Origin: Pseudomonas hygromyciniae
GTDB lineage: Bacteria > Pseudomonadota > Gammaproteobacteria > Pseudomonadales > Pseudomonadaceae
NCBI RefSeq assembly: GCF_016925675.1
Contig: NZ_CP070506.1
Span: 4,772,501-4,836,500 of the forward strand
Direction: 5' to 3'
DNA: 64,000 bases
Both the position numbers and the translations under genes were made by a program. How positions within the stretch are numbered: the first letter of the stretch is position 1; each line of letters opens with the position of its first letter. A model generated the notes under the pieces. It saw only the letters and a list, made by a program, of their open reading frames with translations, made no database searches and was not told the origin of the DNA. Below are positions 37,602 through 46,376 of this stretch, in pieces.

Positions 37602-38222
37602 ATGAAACTCTCCAGCGCAATACCTCTGGTTGCACTGTTGTTCGCCACCGCGTCGCTATCGGTGGCCGCCAGTGACACCGAGCTGGTCGTCAAGGGGGCG
37701 ATCACTCCCAGCGCCTGCGAACCGATGATTTCCGGCGAAGGGTTGATCGATTTTGGAAAAATGTCAGTCAAGCAACTCAATACCGACGCCTACACCAGCC
37801 TGCCTCGGGAAACCCTGGATTTTCAAGTGCTGTGCGAGGGACCGACCTTTTTCACTTTCAACACCATTGATAACCGCTCTGGCACCTCTGCCCACAACGA
37901 GAGCTATCACGGCCTGGGCATGACACCCAACGGCGAAAAACTGGGGGGGGCCGGATTTGGTATCTACCAACTGGTCGCCGATAACGTGAGCAGACGCCCC
38001 ATTATCTCAACGGACGGCGGCATGACCTGGCAGCGCGCCTCGCTTGTCAGCCCCCAGGTGTTGACGGCTGTCGCCACCGACGGCGAGCTGGCGCCCATTG
38101 CCGTGCAGGTGCTGAAGGCACAGCTTTCGCTGTTCACCCACATCGCCCCCTCCAGAAGCCTGACGCTAATTGACGAAGTCCCCCTCGATGGCAACGCCAC
38201 CGTGCAAGTCAATTACCTCTGA
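37602..38222 (+). CDS. DUF1120 fimbrial subunit 2
   Basis: This 206-residue subunit has the same plan: signal ending SVA-AS, donor strand SDTELVVKGAITPSAC, Cys 39 and Cys 78, and C-terminus LTLIDEVPLDGNATVQVNYL. A strong AAGGAAGG ribosome site lies before the ATG. It contains a run of eight G (37943-37950) in the KLGGAG region, a possible slippage site. Compared with subunits 1 and 3 it is more divergent in the middle, so it may be an adaptor or minor subunit. Confidence 0.84.
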   Translation: MKLSSAIPLVALLFATASLSVAASDTELVVKGAITPSACEPMISGEGLIDFGKMSVKQLNTDAYTSLPRETLDFQVLCEGPTFFTFNTIDNRSGTSAHNESYHGLGMTPNGEKLGGAGFGIYQLVADNVSRRPIISTDGGMTWQRASLVSPQVLTAVATDGELAPIAVQVLKAQLSLFTHIAPSRSLTLIDEVPLDGNATVQVNYL

Positions 38223-38259
38223 CGGCTTGAACAGCCCCACTTGAAAGGAACTCACCCCG

Positions 38260-38883
38260 ATGAAAATCCTGCTGACCACCCTTGCCACCAGCGTGCTGCT
38301 GCTCGGTTCCACCGCCACCTTCGCCGCCTCCACGGTCGACCTGGTCGTCAAGGGCAAGATCATTCCTGCGGCCTGCACCCCCGAGCTGTCCAGGGGTGGC
38401 GTGATCGACCACGGCAAGATCTCCGCCAAGGACCTGCGCCCGGATAACCCGACACAAATCGGCAACCACGTGCTCACGATGACGGTCGACTGCGACGCGC
38501 CGATCCTGTTTGCCCTGCATTCCATCGACAACCGCGCCGCCTCGTCATTGACGCGCGAGCTCTATGGCCTGGGGTTCATCAACGGCGACCAGAAACTTGG
38601 CTGGTACAACCTGCAAATGCTCAACCTGGTGGTCAATGACAGCATCGTGGCGCAACCGATTGCCTCCGCTGACCAGGGCAATATCTGGTACCGCGAAAAC
38701 CACTGGGAACCTGGCATATACATGTCTGCGGCCTCGATGGATGACGACACCCAACCCCTGCCGGTCGAGAAACTGAGGCTGGACCTGCAGGTAATCAGCA
38801 CCATCGCGCGCACCGACGGCCTGGACCTGAGCAATGAAGTGAACATCGACGGCTCCGCCACCCTTGAAGTGAAGTACCTGTAA
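38260..38883 (+). CDS. DUF1120 fimbrial subunit 3
   Basis: This 207-residue subunit resembles subunit 1 most closely (GLGFINGDQKLG against GLGFVNGDKKLG; VAQPIAS against VQPIASS). The signal ends TFA-AS, the donor strand is STVDLVVKGKIIPAAC, and Cys 39 and Cys 78 pair. The C-terminus is LDLSNEVNIDGSATLEVKYL. Subunits 1 and 3 probably arose by duplication. An AAGGA site precedes the ATG. Confidence 0.85.
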   Translation: MKILLTTLATSVLLLGSTATFAASTVDLVVKGKIIPAACTPELSRGGVIDHGKISAKDLRPDNPTQIGNHVLTMTVDCDAPILFALHSIDNRAASSLTRELYGLGFINGDQKLGWYNLQMLNLVVNDSIVAQPIASADQGNIWYRENHWEPGIYMSAASMDDDTQPLPVEKLRLDLQVISTIARTDGLDLSNEVNIDGSATLEVKYL

Positions 38884-38950
38884 CCATGCCTGCCCATGCC
38901 CTGGACTTGTCCCAGCATGGGCTGTGCCTACCTGTGCCAGGGACCGACCG

Positions 38951-39574
38951 ATGAACACACGCGCCCATTTTGTTGCAGTGCTGCTGTCTGTGGCCGTCAC
39001 GATCGAGGCCAATGCGATGTCCCATGTTGACCTCACGGTGACCGGCCGCTTGACCCCGGATGCTTGCCAGATCGAGCTATCTGACCAAGGGACAATCGAA
39101 CACGGAGAAATCCCCACCTACCGGCTCAATGCTCACCAACCCACGGCGTTGCCCAGCCAGATGCTGGACCTTACGGTGATCTGTGCAAGGCCGATGCTGT
39201 TCGCGCTGGTCGGCATCGACAATCGCCAAGACTCGTCGCCGTCCGCCGACACGTTCGGCCTGGGTGTGAACATTCATGCCCCGGACCAGGCGCTGGGTGC
39301 CGTGACCCTGACCTATCGCGCCACCTTGGGGGATTTGCAACCGATGCAGGTGCTGGCCTCCAGCGACAACGGCGAAACCTGGACCCCACAGGCCAATGCC
39401 CATCCCCATGCCTATATGGGCTTTGCCCCGGCCGGAGCGCGCCAGCCGGAGTTCATCAGCCAACTGTTTACCCAACTGTGGGTGGATACCGCCATCAATG
39501 CCGCACGCTACCTGACCCTGGATCAGGAAGTGCCGCTGGACGGCTCCATCGTCCTGGACCTGCGCTACCTCTGA
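38951..39574 (+). CDS. DUF1120 fimbrial subunit 4
   Basis: This 207-residue subunit starts MNTRAHFVAVLLSVAV, with CAGGGA upstream; an in-frame ATG at 38924 is also possible but would place charged residues before the signal. The donor strand is SHVDLTVTGRLTPDAC, with Cys 39 and Cys 78, and the C-terminus is LTLDQEVPLDGSIVLDLRYL. It is the most divergent single-domain member and lies right before the chaperone gene, 40 bases away. Confidence 0.83.
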   Translation: MNTRAHFVAVLLSVAVTIEANAMSHVDLTVTGRLTPDACQIELSDQGTIEHGEIPTYRLNAHQPTALPSQMLDLTVICARPMLFALVGIDNRQDSSPSADTFGLGVNIHAPDQALGAVTLTYRATLGDLQPMQVLASSDNGETWTPQANAHPHAYMGFAPAGARQPEFISQLFTQLWVDTAINAARYLTLDQEVPLDGSIVLDLRYL

Positions 39575-39614
39575 CTCCCGCCCTTTTTATGTTGCCCCAA
39601 CGGAAACCGCTGTC

Positions 39615-40319
39615 ATGACCACGACATTCTCAACGACCGCTGCCGGTCTCATTGCTTTGCTGCTCGTGCTCGGTAATCAAGTGAAAGCCGACGGCATGGT
39701 GCCCGACACCTCCGTGGTGATCGTTCATGAAGCCGACGGCGAAACCTCCGTGTCGGTGACCAATACCGACAGCCAACTGTCGCTGCTGCACGTCACCTTG
39801 CAAGACATTCCCGAAGACACCGAGCCCTTGTTGCTGGTGACGCCACCGCTGGCCCGGGTAGAGGCGTCCAAATCGCAACTGGTGCGTTTCATCCTGCAAA
39901 ACAAGACACCACTGCGCACCCAGCGCCTCAAGCGTGTGGTGTTTGAAGGCATGCCCGTGGGCCGCGCCGCACCGGCGGCCGGGCACGCCCGAGTGGGTGT
40001 TACCGTGCGTCAGAATCTGCCGCTGATCGTGCACCCCAAGGGCCTGCCACCGAATCGCACACCCTGGACCGACCTGACCTGGACCCTGCGCGACGGCCAG
40101 TTGCACGTGCGCAACGACACGCCCTACGTGGTGCGCATGGCCCAGGACCTGCGCCTGCTGCCCGGCGATGGCAGGGCCATGCTGCCGCGCAACTATGTGT
40201 TACCGGGCGAAAACCTGAGTGTGCCGGCCACCGGCGGCCCAGCCACCAAAGTCCGGCTGCAGCCGGCCACGGTGTACGGGTTTGCCGTCAAAGCCTACGA
40301 AGCACCTCTGAGCCTCTGA
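39615..40319 (+). CDS. Periplasmic fimbrial chaperone, PapD-like
   Basis: This 234-residue protein has a signal peptide ending VKA-DG, then two Ig-like domains. The first has VVIVHEADGETSVSVTNTDS, PPLARVEASKSQLVRFIL (the F1-G1 region is short, FGS-like) and RVVFEGMP. The domain join VTVRQNLPLIVHPKG replaces the usual lysine region of PapD with R-Q-x-L-P, as in many YhcA-type chaperones. It would cap the DUF1120 subunits and deliver them to the usher. Confidence 0.88.
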   Translation: MTTTFSTTAAGLIALLLVLGNQVKADGMVPDTSVVIVHEADGETSVSVTNTDSQLSLLHVTLQDIPEDTEPLLLVTPPLARVEASKSQLVRFILQNKTPLRTQRLKRVVFEGMPVGRAAPAAGHARVGVTVRQNLPLIVHPKGLPPNRTPWTDLTWTLRDGQLHVRNDTPYVVRMAQDLRLLPGDGRAMLPRNYVLPGENLSVPATGGPATKVRLQPATVYGFAVKAYEAPLSL

Positions 40320-40439
40320 CGGAATAACCACAGACGCCGCACAACAGATCGGCGCTGGATATAGAAGTGACGGCGCATCGACCGTCACCGCAACGCCTGC
40401 CAGCACCGGGACAACCGGGCCAGGACGTTCACCCTGTGA

Positions 40440-42869
40440 GTGCCTTGCGTGAAAACAGTATTGAATTACCGTGACGGCGTAGCCGTGCCCGGCCTACCTG
40501 CGCGCCAAGCTGTGCCCATGGCATTGCTGCTGTGGCTGCTGCCAATGGCCCCGACCTGGGCCACCGGCTTTGACGCCCAAACCCTGGAGCAGCGCGGCAT
40601 TGATCCGCAACTGGCCAACCTGTTGCTGGACGCCCCGCGCTTCAGCGCCGGGCAGCATGCCGTCAGCCTGCAGGTCAACGGCCAGCGGCGCGGTCGACTG
40701 CAGGTCAGTTTCGATCAACAGGGCAACCTGTGCTTCGATCGGACCCTGCTCGACGCGGCCAACCTGGTCATCCCTGATGGCACTGCGCATTGCCATGACT
40801 TCCTCGCGCAGTATCCACAAAGCCTGGTGGAGCCAGACCCGGCCACGCTCAGCGTAGCGCTGGTGGTGCCGACCGACGCCCTGCGTCCGGTGCCACAGGA
40901 TATTTCGGGCTATGAAACCGGCGGCTTCGCCGGCTTGCTCAATTACGACCTCAGTGGCTTCTACAACCGCTATGGCGACGACGCCAGTCGATTTGGCTCG
41001 GCCAACACCGAGGTGGGGTTCAATGCCGGTGACTGGATCGTGCGCAGCCGCCAGGTCCAGACCTGGCAGGATGGCCAGTCCAGCAGCACCCACCTGGAGG
41101 CCTACGCCCAGCGCACGTTCGCCAGCCACCAGGCAGTGCTCCAGGCCGGGCAGATCAGCCTGTACAACCCGGTGCTGGCCGGGGCGCAGATTACCGGCGT
41201 GCAGGTCCTCACCGAACACGCCCTTCAAGAGCAAGGCCAGGGCGCGGTGATCGAGGGCATTGCCAACAGCCCGGCACAAGTGGAAGTACGGCAGAACGGT
41301 GCGTTGATTCATTCCACGGTGGTGCCCGCCGGGCCGTTTGCCCTCAACGATGTGCGCCGCCTCAATACCCGTTCAGATGTCGAAGTCACAGTCAGGGAAA
41401 GTGTCGGCGGTGACCGGCGCTTTACCGTACCCGCCGCGATGCTCGGCCTCGGGTTGCCGGCACCGGGCTACGCGGTGGCGGTCGGTCGGGTGCGCAATCT
41501 CGGCGACACCGAGGGCGACGCGCCGTGGGTGGCAAGTGCCGGCTGGACAGGCGCCGTGCATCCGCAACTGACCCTGGGCGGCGGGGTATTGGCGGCCAGC
41601 GAATACGGTTCGGCAGGTTTGAGCCTGGGTTGGCTGCCGTGGCTGGACAGCCAATTGCAGTTGTCGACGCAACTGTCCAACGCCCATGCCCGGGAAAAGG
41701 TGTCCGGCGTGCAGACCGACCTTGCCTGGTCCCAGCGCCTGAGTGAACGGTGGTCCTTGAGTGCCAGTAACTCCTGGCGCAGCGCGGGCTATCGCGAGCT
41801 GGAAGAAAGCACCTACGCACGCAACGAGCAGTCGCAACGCTCACGTTATCGCGATCAACAAAGCCTCAACCTGGGCTGGTCCTACCCTCGGCTGGGCGCC
41901 TTCAGTGCCGGGTTTTCGCGCTCGGCCAACTTCGCCGGAGACAGCAGCAGCCGTGCCCTGCTGTCCTGGGGTGCCAGCGTCGGTGCGGTCTCGTTGTCGG
42001 CCAGCGCCGAATGGCAAATGGGCGGCCACGCACAACAGGACAACGCGGTGTACCTGAACATCAGCGCGCCCCTGGGCGAGAACCGCAGGTTACGCAGTTG
42101 GCTACGCCACAACGGCGGCGAAAACCGCAGCGGCCTGGGGCTGACCGAACAGATCGACGAGCAACTGAGCTATCGCGTCAGCGCCGAGCGGGATTCGCGC
42201 GATCGTCAGGTCGAAACCTCCGTAGGCCTGTCGGCATTGCCGCGCTACAGCCAGTTGGATCTGAGCTACAGCCGTTCCGACGCCGAGCGTTCAAGTTATC
42301 AGGGCGGCGCTCGGGGTGGAGTGGTGATGCATGGCAGCGGCGTGACGTTTTCCCCCTATCCGGTGCGCGACACCTTTGCCCTGGTGTCCGTGGGCGACAT
42401 GAGCGGTATCCGCATCAACACCCCCAGCGGCCCGGTCTGGACCGACTGGCAAGGCCAGGCGGTGGTGTCGCAGGTCAACGCCTATGGCCGCAGCCCGGTG
42501 GAAGTCCAAACCCGCTCGCTGCCGCGCAACGCCGATATCACCAATGGCCTGGCCATGATTACGGCCGGGCGCGGAGCGGTGGATCGGGTCGAATTTGGCG
42601 TGGGCCTGACCCGCCGCGTCCTGCTCACCGTCAGCACCGAGCAGGGCACACCGTTGGCGGCGGGCGCGTCAGTCAATACTGCCGAGGGTGAGTTCATCAC
42701 CCTGGTCCAGGAAGGCAGCCAGGTGTTCCTGCCCAACGTCATCGATCAACCGCCCCTGTGGATAACTCTGCCGGGGGGCCAACGCTGCCAACTGCGCTAC
42801 ACACTTGCGCAAAAGGCCGACCCCTCGGTGTATTTCGAAACTGCCCCGGCCCGTTGCCACGCGCCTTGA
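40440..42869 (+). CDS. Fimbrial outer-membrane usher
   Basis: This usher of up to 809 residues secretes and assembles the subunits. The N-terminal chaperone-binding domain begins FDAQTLEQRGIDPQLANLLL and has the Cys pair NLCFD..HCHDF. The 24-strand barrel follows, with a plug region near TVPAAMLGLGLPAPGYAVAV. The C-terminal domain holds the second Cys pair (GGQRCQLRY..PARCHAP). The start is uncertain: GTG at 40440, GTG at 40449 (a TGAG lies 8 bases before it) or ATG at 40518, which begins a clean signal MALLLWLLPMAPTWA. A 120-base gap separates it from the chaperone, the widest in the operon. Confidence 0.9.
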   Translation: MPCVKTVLNYRDGVAVPGLPARQAVPMALLLWLLPMAPTWATGFDAQTLEQRGIDPQLANLLLDAPRFSAGQHAVSLQVNGQRRGRLQVSFDQQGNLCFDRTLLDAANLVIPDGTAHCHDFLAQYPQSLVEPDPATLSVALVVPTDALRPVPQDISGYETGGFAGLLNYDLSGFYNRYGDDASRFGSANTEVGFNAGDWIVRSRQVQTWQDGQSSSTHLEAYAQRTFASHQAVLQAGQISLYNPVLAGAQITGVQVLTEHALQEQGQGAVIEGIANSPAQVEVRQNGALIHSTVVPAGPFALNDVRRLNTRSDVEVTVRESVGGDRRFTVPAAMLGLGLPAPGYAVAVGRVRNLGDTEGDAPWVASAGWTGAVHPQLTLGGGVLAASEYGSAGLSLGWLPWLDSQLQLSTQLSNAHAREKVSGVQTDLAWSQRLSERWSLSASNSWRSAGYRELEESTYARNEQSQRSRYRDQQSLNLGWSYPRLGAFSAGFSRSANFAGDSSSRALLSWGASVGAVSLSASAEWQMGGHAQQDNAVYLNISAPLGENRRLRSWLRHNGGENRSGLGLTEQIDEQLSYRVSAERDSRDRQVETSVGLSALPRYSQLDLSYSRSDAERSSYQGGARGGVVMHGSGVTFSPYPVRDTFALVSVGDMSGIRINTPSGPVWTDWQGQAVVSQVNAYGRSPVEVQTRSLPRNADITNGLAMITAGRGAVDRVEFGVGLTRRVLLTVSTEQGTPLAAGASVNTAEGEFITLVQEGSQVFLPNVIDQPPLWITLPGGQRCQLRYTLAQKADPSVYFETAPARCHAP

Positions 42870-42880
42870 GGACGACTGCC

Positions 42881-44017
42881 ATGCCCCTTACCCGTTTGCG
42901 CCACTTGAGTTTCTGGCTATTGATCGGCATTGCCGGCACCGCCCATGGGCTGGAGGAATGCCAACTCAACCTCAGCGAACCGTCGGTGGATTTCGGCCTG
43001 ATGAGCCGCCTGTCCCAAAACGACAGCGCGCCCGAACGCCTGCTGGGCGAGCGTCGGCTGAACCTGACGTTCAATTGCCCCCAGGCCGGCGACTTGAGTC
43101 TGTTCTACCGCGCCCTCGCAGCCTCGACTGAGCGCCTGCAATTTACCGAGCACGGCAGCTACCAGATCGAGGTCAGTCACGGCACCCTGGACGGGCAGGC
43201 GGTGGAGTTGGGCCTGATTCCAGGCTTGCGCCAGCCACCGGTGAGTAGCGGCACCGTGCTCAACTGGCGCAGCGGGCATGGGATCGCACCGCTCGAAAAC
43301 GGGGCCGTGCGGGCGGGCAAAAACCTGTCGCTGCAATTGACCCTGCGCGCCTGGGCCGATCCTGCGGCCACCCATGTGCGTGACGCTACCACCTGGGAAG
43401 TCTCTGGCCTCTTGTTCAGCGCCAGCCACGGGCGCTATCGGGAGTTGGCGCTGCGGGCGCACTTTGCCCCGGTCGCCTGCCACCCGTCGTTGTCCGACCA
43501 AGGAGTGGTGGACTACGGAACTCTGTTCGCCAAGAACCTCAACCCCACCAGCGAAACGCCCTTGCCCATCCGCACCCTGCGCCTGGGTGTGACGTGCGAT
43601 GCACAAACGCGCTTTGCCTTGCGCATGCATGACAACCGCGATGGCTCGGCCACCGGCGGCACCGATGAAACCTCCTATGGCCTGGACCTGGACGCCAGCC
43701 ACAACAAAATCGGGCGCTTTTACATGACCATCGACCCCGCAGAGTTCAGTGCCGACACCCTGGGCACCCTGTACCGGACTGACTCCACCAGTAACGGCGC
43801 GGCCTGGAGCAGTTCCAGCGCACGCCAGATTCCCATGGGCGCCAACAGCTATATGGGCTTTACCGACAGAAGCGGCCTGACCACCGGCCCCGTGGCGATC
43901 CAGACCCTGGCCGGCACCGTGCGGATCAAGACCTACCTGGCCCCCATGCAGTCGCTGGACCTGCGCCAGGTGGTGCACATCAACGGTTCCGGCACTCTCG
44001 AAATCATCTACCTGTAA
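42881..44017 (+). CDS. Two-domain DUF1120 subunit, probable tip adhesin
   Basis: These 378 residues make two related domains. The signal ends AHG; domain 1 runs from about 24 to 183 (Cys 27, Cys 66) and domain 2 from about 187 to 378 (Cys 200, Cys 239). Both share C-x-x-x-LS-x-x-x-VD-(Y/F)-G and a 39-residue Cys spacing. Domain 1 begins four residues before its first Cys, so it has no donor strand and could not fill another subunit. The strand YRELALRAHFAPVAC before domain 2 looks like the donor strand of the single-domain pilins. This suits a tip adhesin. ATG at 42881 has GAGGA upstream and lies 11 bases after the usher stop. Confidence 0.82.
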   Translation: MPLTRLRHLSFWLLIGIAGTAHGLEECQLNLSEPSVDFGLMSRLSQNDSAPERLLGERRLNLTFNCPQAGDLSLFYRALAASTERLQFTEHGSYQIEVSHGTLDGQAVELGLIPGLRQPPVSSGTVLNWRSGHGIAPLENGAVRAGKNLSLQLTLRAWADPAATHVRDATTWEVSGLLFSASHGRYRELALRAHFAPVACHPSLSDQGVVDYGTLFAKNLNPTSETPLPIRTLRLGVTCDAQTRFALRMHDNRDGSATGGTDETSYGLDLDASHNKIGRFYMTIDPAEFSADTLGTLYRTDSTSNGAAWSSSSARQIPMGANSYMGFTDRSGLTTGPVAIQTLAGTVRIKTYLAPMQSLDLRQVVHINGSGTLEIIYL

Positions 44018-44040
44018 CCCGACCCCACGAGGCGTGCGCC

Positions 44041-44685
44041 ATGAAACTCGTTGCCCTACCCCACCTGTTGCTGCTGGCCTGTGCGCAATCGGCCCTGGCC
44101 GTGTCGACGGTGGACCTGAGCGTCCACGGCCAGATCATTCCCAGCGCCTGTACGCCGCTGCTGTCCAGCGGCGGTCTGATCGACCACGGCAAGATCTCCC
44201 GCCAAGACCTGAACCTTGCGCAAGGCACGCGCCTGCCGCTCAAAACCCTGCACCTGAGCGTCAACTGCACCGGGCCCAGTCGCTATGCATTGCGCATGCG
44301 CGACAACCGCGACGGCTCGGCCACGGTCAATAGCGAGATTTACTACGGGTTGGGATTCGACACCGCCGGCAATCGCCTCGGCCTGTACTCCATGAGCTTC
44401 GACCCGCGCCAGACCCAGGCCGACAGCACTGCGCAGATCTACGGCACCGAATCCACCACCGGCGGCTTGGGCTGGCGCACCGCCAACCTGAACCCCATCG
44501 ACATCGGTGCCAACAGCTACCTGGGCTTTACCGACATCGAGGGCAGTGTCGCCGGGCCGTCAGCCATCACCACCCTGAGCACCACCGTGCAGATCCACAC
44601 GGTTATCAATGCCCGGCAGAACCTGGACTTGAGCGTTGAAACCGACCTCGATGGCTCGGCGACGCTGGAAGTGGTGTACCTCTAG
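44041..44685 (+). CDS. DUF1120 fimbrial subunit, last gene of the operon
   Basis: These 214 residues have a signal ending ALA-VS, donor strand STVDLSVHGQIIPSAC, Cys 37 and Cys 76, and C-terminus LDLSVETDLDGSATLEVVYL. Its core is closest to domain 2 of the tip protein (ALRMRDNRDGSAT against ALRMHDNRDGSAT; GANSYLGFTD against GANSYMGFTD). It therefore probably shares recent ancestry with that domain and may sit next to it in the fibre. Its stop codon overlaps the stop of the convergent transporter gene at a CTAG. Confidence 0.85.
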   Translation: MKLVALPHLLLLACAQSALAVSTVDLSVHGQIIPSACTPLLSSGGLIDHGKISRQDLNLAQGTRLPLKTLHLSVNCTGPSRYALRMRDNRDGSATVNSEIYYGLGFDTAGNRLGLYSMSFDPRQTQADSTAQIYGTESTTGGLGWRTANLNPIDIGANSYLGFTDIEGSVAGPSAITTLSTTVQIHTVINARQNLDLSVETDLDGSATLEVVYL

Positions 44686-45938
44686 AGCCTCTGGCTGGTG
44701 ACATGAACATAACGGGCGCGCCCGGCACCGAGGCCGGCGATGATCGCTCCCACGCCCAGCAGCGCGAAAATCCAGCCGGTCGCCGCCCAGCCACCGGTCC
44801 AGTCGTGCACCAGGCCCACTGCCAGCGGGCCAAGGGAGGCCAGGGTGTAACCGATGCCCTGGGCCATGCTCGACAGGTTGGCGGCCACATGGGCATCGCG
44901 TGAGCGCAGCACGATCAAGGTCAGCGCCAGGCTGAACGTACCGCCCTGGCCCAGACCCAAGACAATCGCCCAGCCCCACAGGCCGTCGAGCGGCGCATAC
45001 AGGCAACCGAACAGGCCGCCGAGGGTCAGCAGCATCACCACCACAATGGCCAGGCGCTGGTCCTTGCCACGGGTGGCCAGCCACGGCGCGGCCAGGGAAC
45101 TGGCCAGTTGCACGATCACCGATCCCGACAGCACCAGCCCGGCCTGGGTCGCGCTCAAGCCACGGTCGATCAGGATCGACGGCAGCCAGCCAAACACGAT
45201 GTAGGCCAGGGAGGATTGCAGGCCCATGTACAACGTCACTTGCCAGGCCAGGGGATCACGCAACAAACCGCGCACTCGATAGGCCACTTGATGGCCACCC
45301 TGCTTCTGTCCGACCTGAGGCAACCAGCACAGCGCCGCCAGCAGTGCCGGCACCATCCAGAAGCCCAGGCCGATTTTCCAGCTGTCGCCAAAATGCTGGC
45401 TCAACGGCACCGTGGCACCGGCGGCGAGCGCCGCGCCCAGGCACAGGGCCATGGTGTAGACACCGGTCATGACCCCTGCATGCCGGGCAAAGTCACGCTT
45501 GACGATCCCGGGCAACAGCACGCCGATGATGCCGATGCTGGCCCCGGCCAGCAGGCTGCCGGCGAACAGCCCGACAGCGCCCAGCGAACTGCGCAGGATG
45601 ATCCCCGCCGCCAGTGTCAGCAAAATCCCCAGCACTACCCGCTCGGCGCCGAAGCGGCGGGCCAGGATCGGCGCCAACGGCGCAAACAGGCCCAGGCACA
45701 GAACCGGCAGCGTCGTCAGCAACCCGGCCCTGGCCGCCGAGAGACCGAGGCTGTCGGACACGTCGTTGAGCAAGGGCGCCATGCTCGACAATGCCGGACG
45801 CAGGTTCAACGCCACCAGCACCAACCCCAGCAGCAACAGCCAGGCCCGGCTGACGACCGGCTGACTGTGCTGCACCTGGTCATCATCGGCTTCGGCGTCG
45901 ATCAGCAATTCTTCAAGTGCATTTTCTGGGCGGGGCAT
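44682..45938 (-). CDS. MFS transporter, CynX/NimT family
   Basis: These 418 residues form about twelve transmembrane helices. A 30-residue acidic cytoplasmic N-terminus (ENALEELLIDAEADDDQ) is followed by the family opening LVALNLRPALSSMAPLL, with the NLRP motif of CynX-type carriers. ARRFGAERVVLG supplies the loop 2-3 motif. Relatives move cyanate, 2-nitroimidazole or similar small anions and drugs; the substrate here is not known. The gene ends tail-to-tail with the fimbrial operon. Confidence 0.87.
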   Translation of the reverse strand: MPRPENALEELLIDAEADDDQVQHSQPVVSRAWLLLLGLVLVALNLRPALSSMAPLLNDVSDSLGLSAARAGLLTTLPVLCLGLFAPLAPILARRFGAERVVLGILLTLAAGIILRSSLGAVGLFAGSLLAGASIGIIGVLLPGIVKRDFARHAGVMTGVYTMALCLGAALAAGATVPLSQHFGDSWKIGLGFWMVPALLAALCWLPQVGQKQGGHQVAYRVRGLLRDPLAWQVTLYMGLQSSLAYIVFGWLPSILIDRGLSATQAGLVLSGSVIVQLASSLAAPWLATRGKDQRLAIVVVMLLTLGGLFGCLYAPLDGLWGWAIVLGLGQGGTFSLALTLIVLRSRDAHVAANLSSMAQGIGYTLASLGPLAVGLVHDWTGGWAATGWIFALLGVGAIIAGLGAGRARYVHVTSQRL

Positions 45939-46019
45939 GGTGCTCTCGGGTTCAAGGCGGGATTGTGCGCGAGGGAGCCATGGTAATGCCCTGCACCACT
46001 TTGTGGCGAGCGGGCTTGT

Positions 46020-46165
46020 TGTGGCGAGCGGGCTTGTCGGAACGCCGCATCGCCCGCGTTGGGCTGCGTAGCAGCCCCAAGAGCATCACCGAGGCGTGTC
46101 AGGTGTAACGGGGGGAGGTTTGGGGCTGCTGCGCAGCCCAGCGCGGGACAAGCCCGCTCGCCACA
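46020..46165. repeat. GTGGCGAG-type element, first tandem copy
   Basis: The arms TGTGGCGAGCGGGCTTGTCG and ending GACAAGCCCGCTCGCCACA, with the GGGCTGCGTAGCAGCCCC / GGGGCTGCTGCGCAGCCC inner stem. Its centre (AGAGCATCACCGAGGCGTGT and following) recurs almost unchanged in the copy 230 bases on, so the two are a recent tandem duplication. Confidence 0.9.
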
Positions 46166-46173
46166 ACAACAGG

Positions 46174-46227
46174 GATCTAGATCAATGCAGAACCTGACTG
46201 AGAAACAACCGGCGCCGCCTGTTCGAC
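46174..46227 (-). pseudogene. Decayed duplicate of the aapP 3' end
   Basis: Read on the minus strand, it carries GAACAGGCGGCGCCG, then jumps to GTTGTTTCTCAGTCAGG and TTCTGCATTGA. The real aapP end has the same sequence with 38 extra bases between these blocks and a few substitutions. It is a copy of the last codons and stop of aapP with an internal deletion, placed between two copies of the repeat element. Confidence 0.82.
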
Positions 46228-46245
46228 GGGTTCACGCAGGTTTGC

Positions 46246-46376
46246 TGTGGCGAGCGGGCTTGCCCCGCGTTGGGCTGCGTAGCAGCCCCAAGAGCATCAC
46301 CGAGGAGTGTCAGGTGTAACCAGGGGGAGGTTTGGGGCTGCTGCGCAGCCCAGCGCGGGGCAAGCCCGCTCGCCAC
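46246..46376. repeat. GTGGCGAG-type element, second tandem copy
   Basis: The arms TGTGGCGAGCGGGCTTGCCC and complement share the centre of the copy at 46020-46165 with few changes. An additional end, CAAGCCCGCTCGCCACA at 46379-46395, follows and pairs with the extra end at 46003-46020. Confidence 0.9.
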
